DNA of 64,000 nucleotides from an uncultured Verrucomicrobiota bacterium. Its GTDB lineage: Bacteria; Verrucomicrobiota; Verrucomicrobiia; Opitutales; Seribacteraceae. The stretch covers positions 1-64,000 of the forward strand of contig CACFTI010000001.1 in the NCBI GenBank assembly GCA_902569115.1, given 5' to 3'. This document shows, one piece after another, positions 60,577-64,000 of the stretch; the stretch's first letter is position 1; each line of letters starts with the position of its first letter. The notes under the pieces are model-generated. The model ran no database searches and was not told where the DNA came from. It was given only the letters and a program-made list of their open reading frames with translations. A program made the translations under genes and the position numbers.

Positions 60577-61506
60577 TTAAATTGACTGCTGGCCTTGTAG
60601 ACGGCTGAGGAAATCTTCGACAGACCACCCTTTTCCAGGAACCTGATAGACAATTTGCCTTCGAGAATTAATCACAATGGTACGCATTGTGTGGTCGAGA
60701 GGGGTATCTGGTTCTTTTTTCCTCATAATGCCAAATTGACGGGTAAGATCATCAATCACACTTTTTCCAGCAGTACCAAGACGAAAATTTGACTCCTCTA
60801 AATTGTATCCGCGGGCATAGGATTTAAGGACTCCCGGTGTATCAAATAAAGGGTCGAGTGTGATGGAGAGAAACTTAACATAAGGTATTTTCGTTTTCTC
60901 AACCAATTCCTGCAGCTTTTTCATTTTCAATGTAGCAGCCGGACACATATCTGGCTCGGAGCAACGGGTAAAAATGAAATTTAGAATGGTGACAGATCCA
61001 TCTAAATAATCAGTGGTTATAATATCACCGTCTTGGTCATATATAGCAAAAGGAGGAACTTGGTCACCCACGCTACGAATTGAATCTGTGCCCATAGTAA
61101 GAGTATCACGGCGGAGCAGTCGGTTTACATTATTGAAACGAATTCTTTCCCTAAACTCATCAGGCCAAACACTATGCAAAAGAAATATCTCTCCGTTTTT
61201 TGGACTAAAACTCGACTGAAGCCTGCCTTTAAAAATGTTTTTTCTAGTAAGAAGATTAAAGTCACCAGGTTGTACTTCCACTTCGATAACATCGTTTAAT
61301 TGCAAATCCGAAAAATCTTGAATTGAGGATCCGGCGGAAGTGACCTTAATGGAGGCAACACTGCGGTTTTGATCAGTTCGCACAACTTCACCCCTCACTT
61401 CATCCACCAACAACCCTTTTCCTGACTTTCGAATTTCTGTTTTCGAACAGGCAAAAAGGGAAAATAATATAAGAAATATGGAAAGATCTTTTGAAAAATG
61501 TTTCAC
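60577..61506 (-). CDS. SCO1/SenC family protein with N-terminal extra domain
   Basis: VTILNFIFTRCSEPDMCPAATLKMKKLQELV...YVKFLSITLDPLFDTPGVLKSYARGY...PLDHTMRTIVI. Confidence 0.9.
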   Translation of the reverse strand: MKHFSKDLSIFLILFSLFACSKTEIRKSGKGLLVDEVRGEVVRTDQNRSVASIKVTSAGSSIQDFSDLQLNDVIEVEVQPGDFNLLTRKNIFKGRLQSSFSPKNGEIFLLHSVWPDEFRERIRFNNVNRLLRRDTLTMGTDSIRSVGDQVPPFAIYDQDGDIITTDYLDGSVTILNFIFTRCSEPDMCPAATLKMKKLQELVEKTKIPYVKFLSITLDPLFDTPGVLKSYARGYNLEESNFRLGTAGKSVIDDLTRQFGIMRKKEPDTPLDHTMRTIVINSRRQIVYQVPGKGWSVEDFLSRLQGQQSI

Positions 61507-61706
61507 AGCTTCTTTTTATCAGTAAAGAAATTTCTCGCAATTCGATTTACAATTAAAACTTCGTAATTGTCATTCATGACTTCAGCGAGTATAATAAGAT
61601 TAGTTAATAACTCTACGATTAGGTATTAGATTTTCTTTCAATGTATTTATAACTCTCAATCATCTTGCTTGGAACATACCAAGCATCATTATGATTAATT
61701 ACCCTT

Positions 61707-62639
61707 GTGAATCTTACTAAAGACATCAATTCCAAAGCACCTTCTACTGCTTTCGCAGCTGGAAAATCGGTAGATTTTAATGGATTGTATGAACTCACAA
61801 AGCCTCGGCTGAGCCTACTATCTGTTTTTACCGCGTCTCTTGGTTTTTTGGTACACGACCCCCTCATTCCTGACCTAGGGTTATTTATCGCTTTGACTCT
61901 GGGTACAGCACTTGCAGCTGGCGGTGCGGCCACCCTTAACCAATGGATAGAACGCAAGGAAGATGCCTTGATGGCACGTACTGCAACCCGCCCATTACCT
62001 GCAAAACTTGTGACCCCAGAAGTCGCTCTTAGTTTTGGTATAATGTTGAGTACTCTTGGACTGCTCACACTCTGGGTCTGGACGAACCCCTGGGCCACCC
62101 TACTTACTTTCGCCACGCTTCTTATTTACCTTGCCATTTACACCCCCCTGAAGAAGAAGTCACCCATTGCAATTGAGGTTGGAGCCGTTGCCGGTGCCTT
62201 ACCTCCTTTAATCGGTTGGGTGGTTGCTGCTGGTTCCCCCACCACTTATGGTCTTATTTTGTTCGGAATCCTATTCGCTTGGCAGCTCCCACACTTTATG
62301 GCCATCGCTTGGAATCATCGTAAAGATTATTCGAAGGGCGGGTTTCGCTTTCATAACTTTAACGATCCACTAGGATCCAAGATGGGGCTGAAAAGTTTTC
62401 TTTATTCTATTGTTTTAACTGCTTTCGTGTTTGCCCCTTATTTCGTCGAATTGAATCAGTCTGCTCCGGGTTATCTCTATCTAGCTTGCTCCTGTCTGCT
62501 CTCCCTCTATTTACTCGTTCCAGCCCTTAAGTTTCTCGTTAATGAAGAACGGGACAAGTCAGCCAAGAAACTCTTTATTGTTACCATTATTTATCTTCCA
62601 TTGCTTTTGGCATCTCTCGTCATAGATCGCTACTTATAA
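61707..62639 (+). CDS. ctaB: Protoheme IX farnesyltransferase (heme o synthase)
   Basis: LTKPRLSLLSVFTASLGFLV; AAGGAATLNQWIERKEDALMARTATRPLPA; FGILFAWQLPHFMAIAWNHRKDYSKGGFRF. Confidence 0.95.
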   Translation: MNLTKDINSKAPSTAFAAGKSVDFNGLYELTKPRLSLLSVFTASLGFLVHDPLIPDLGLFIALTLGTALAAGGAATLNQWIERKEDALMARTATRPLPAKLVTPEVALSFGIMLSTLGLLTLWVWTNPWATLLTFATLLIYLAIYTPLKKKSPIAIEVGAVAGALPPLIGWVVAAGSPTTYGLILFGILFAWQLPHFMAIAWNHRKDYSKGGFRFHNFNDPLGSKMGLKSFLYSIVLTAFVFAPYFVELNQSAPGYLYLACSCLLSLYLLVPALKFLVNEERDKSAKKLFIVTIIYLPLLLASLVIDRYL

Positions 62640-62644
62640 TTGCC

Positions 62645-64000
62645 ATGACATCGCACACCCACCGTTCAAAAATACCTCAACTTGTTTTTTCATTACAAAC
62701 TCTTGCCCTGTTCCTTTTGGGTTCCTGTTCTAGAATCGATCATAAGCAGTCTGCCTTAGATCCGAAAGGCTTAGTTGCACAAAACCAATACGACATCTTC
62801 ATGCTTTCTGTTTGGATCACCATCTTTCTCTTTTGTGCCGTAGGTGGTTGCCTACTTTTCGTTCTTTGGAAATATCGTGCAAAATCCAAAGAAGAAGCAA
62901 TGGAGATTCCTGAACAAATGCACGGTAGTTCGAAAATCGAAACCACCCTGATCATCGCTTCAGCTGTCATTCTTGTTATTCTTGCGGTTCCAACCCTACA
63001 AGGTGTGGTTTTAATGAACCGTGTCCCTGACCCGAACGATCAAGCAACTCTGGAAAAACTCAAGTTGGATAAAAGCCAAATCGAAGATGCCATAACGGTT
63101 AATGTAACCGGTAAACGATTTTTTTGGGTTTTTGAATACCCCCAGTATGGAATAGTTACGGCCAATGAACTAGTTTTCCCAGCAAGCAAAGCAGTCCGCG
63201 TCAATCTTCGCACAGAAGATGTTATCCATTCATTCTGGCTACCTAAGCTTGCTGGTAAGATGGATTTAATGCCCGGCCAAGAAAACTTTTTATGGTTTAT
63301 TGCTGATGAACAAAAAATTCGCTCAGGCATCGACAAGGATGGTAATCCATACGAAGTGGATGCAAAAACAGCGATGCCATCCGTTTTCGATGGCAAAATG
63401 AGGCAAACTATTTTTGCCAAACAAGCTTTCACGGATGAATTTGAAGCAGTCGGGGGTTTATTCTATGGCCAGTGTGCTGAATACTGCGGCAACTCCCACG
63501 CTTACATGTCATTCCGGGCTCTCGCTCAAACAGATGAAGATTTTGAAAAATGGGTCCTGAAATTCCGAAATGCTCAAAACCCAAATTTACAACCCACTGC
63601 ATACTCAGCGGAAAACACATACGAAGAAGGTACAGTCGTTACTTACACAGACGAACAACTTGGAGAGAATAACAGACGTGAATTTCGTGCTCTAAAAGCT
63701 ACCGCAAAAGGGCAGACTCCAGTAACAAAACCAGATGTTTGGGAAAAAGTACACTCAGACGATTATGAAAAAGGGAAAATCCTCTTTGGGACGCAAGGCT
63801 GTGCTCAATGCCACGCGATCAACAAGACAGGAATTGGTGCCAAAGGTCCAAACCTAACCCTTTTTGGCTTACGCACATCACTAGCTGCTGGATGGATGAG
63901 AAATGACGAAGATAGTCTCGATAAGTGGCTTCGCAATTCAAATGAAATAAAATTCGGAAATCTGATGTGGAATGGGGAGGGAATTGATGACCGGCATCCG
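62645..64000 (+). CDS. coxB: Cytochrome c oxidase subunit II fused to cytochrome c domain (3' end outside window)
   Basis: Own translation from ATG 62645: lipoprotein signal, two TM helices, FYGQCAEYCGNSHAYMSFR (CuA site), GCAQCHAINKTGIGAKGPNLT (CxxCH). Absent from the ORF track because it is open-ended. Confidence 0.93.
   Translation, partial: MTSHTHRSKIPQLVFSLQTLALFLLGSCSRIDHKQSALDPKGLVAQNQYDIFMLSVWITIFLFCAVGGCLLFVLWKYRAKSKEEAMEIPEQMHGSSKIETTLIIASAVILVILAVPTLQGVVLMNRVPDPNDQATLEKLKLDKSQIEDAITVNVTGKRFFWVFEYPQYGIVTANELVFPASKAVRVNLRTEDVIHSFWLPKLAGKMDLMPGQENFLWFIADEQKIRSGIDKDGNPYEVDAKTAMPSVFDGKMRQTIFAKQAFTDEFEAVGGLFYGQCAEYCGNSHAYMSFRALAQTDEDFEKWVLKFRNAQNPNLQPTAYSAENTYEEGTVVTYTDEQLGENNRREFRALKATAKGQTPVTKPDVWEKVHSDDYEKGKILFGTQGCAQCHAINKTGIGAKGPNLTLFGLRTSLAAGWMRNDEDSLDKWLRNSNEIKFGNLMWNGEGIDDRHP

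Noticed and set aside
60577-61506. Unusual CxxxxxC spacing in SCO1 (CSEPDMC)
   Set aside because: The CPxPxxC-type longer spacing is a familiar variant of the SCO1/SenC family; not novel.
61619-62116. 165-aa minus-strand ORF antisense to ctaB
   Set aside because: Low-complexity Arg/Ser/Ala composition typical of antisense shadow frames; ctaB on plus is unambiguous.

Overview
The window is about 43% GC by eye and looks like a bacterial chromosome, most likely a marine Verrucomicrobia/Opitutae-type heterotroph (inference from protein families only). Left third (about 1-28.8 kb) is an accessory carbohydrate/sulfate-ester region: a vWA protein cut by the left edge, two DUF1501 + DUF1549/DUF1553 (PSCyt) pairs, an AraC regulator, a ribose-type sugar ABC transporter operon with an SDR and a UxaE-like protein, ThuA, SMP-30, SGNH hydrolase, esterase, two sulfatases and DUF1080. 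The rest is mostly housekeeping: cysS, M16 peptidase, tRNA-Lys, an isolated flagellin-like gene, cimA, thrC-lysC-hom, plsY, serA, ffh, katG, trpF, cobA-hemD, hemC, ilvC-ilvN with an adjacent tRNA-Val, thyA-folA, and a cytochrome oxidase assembly region (DUF420, SCO1, ctaB, and coxB cut by the right edge). The observations most worth checking are: (i) two perfect palindromes sharing the core TCAAATGRATTTGA, upstream of the sugar ABC operon and of a DUF1549/DUF1501 operon; (ii) two DUF1549/DUF1553 paralogues carrying different carbohydrate-binding-like inserts at the equivalent position; (iii) tRNA-Val directly upstream of ilvN-ilvC; (iv) an isolated flagellin-like gene; (v) an EF-hand-like loop in a DUF420 protein. 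No CRISPR array, transposase, prophage or rRNA was found. No clearly new multi-gene defence-type system could be supported.
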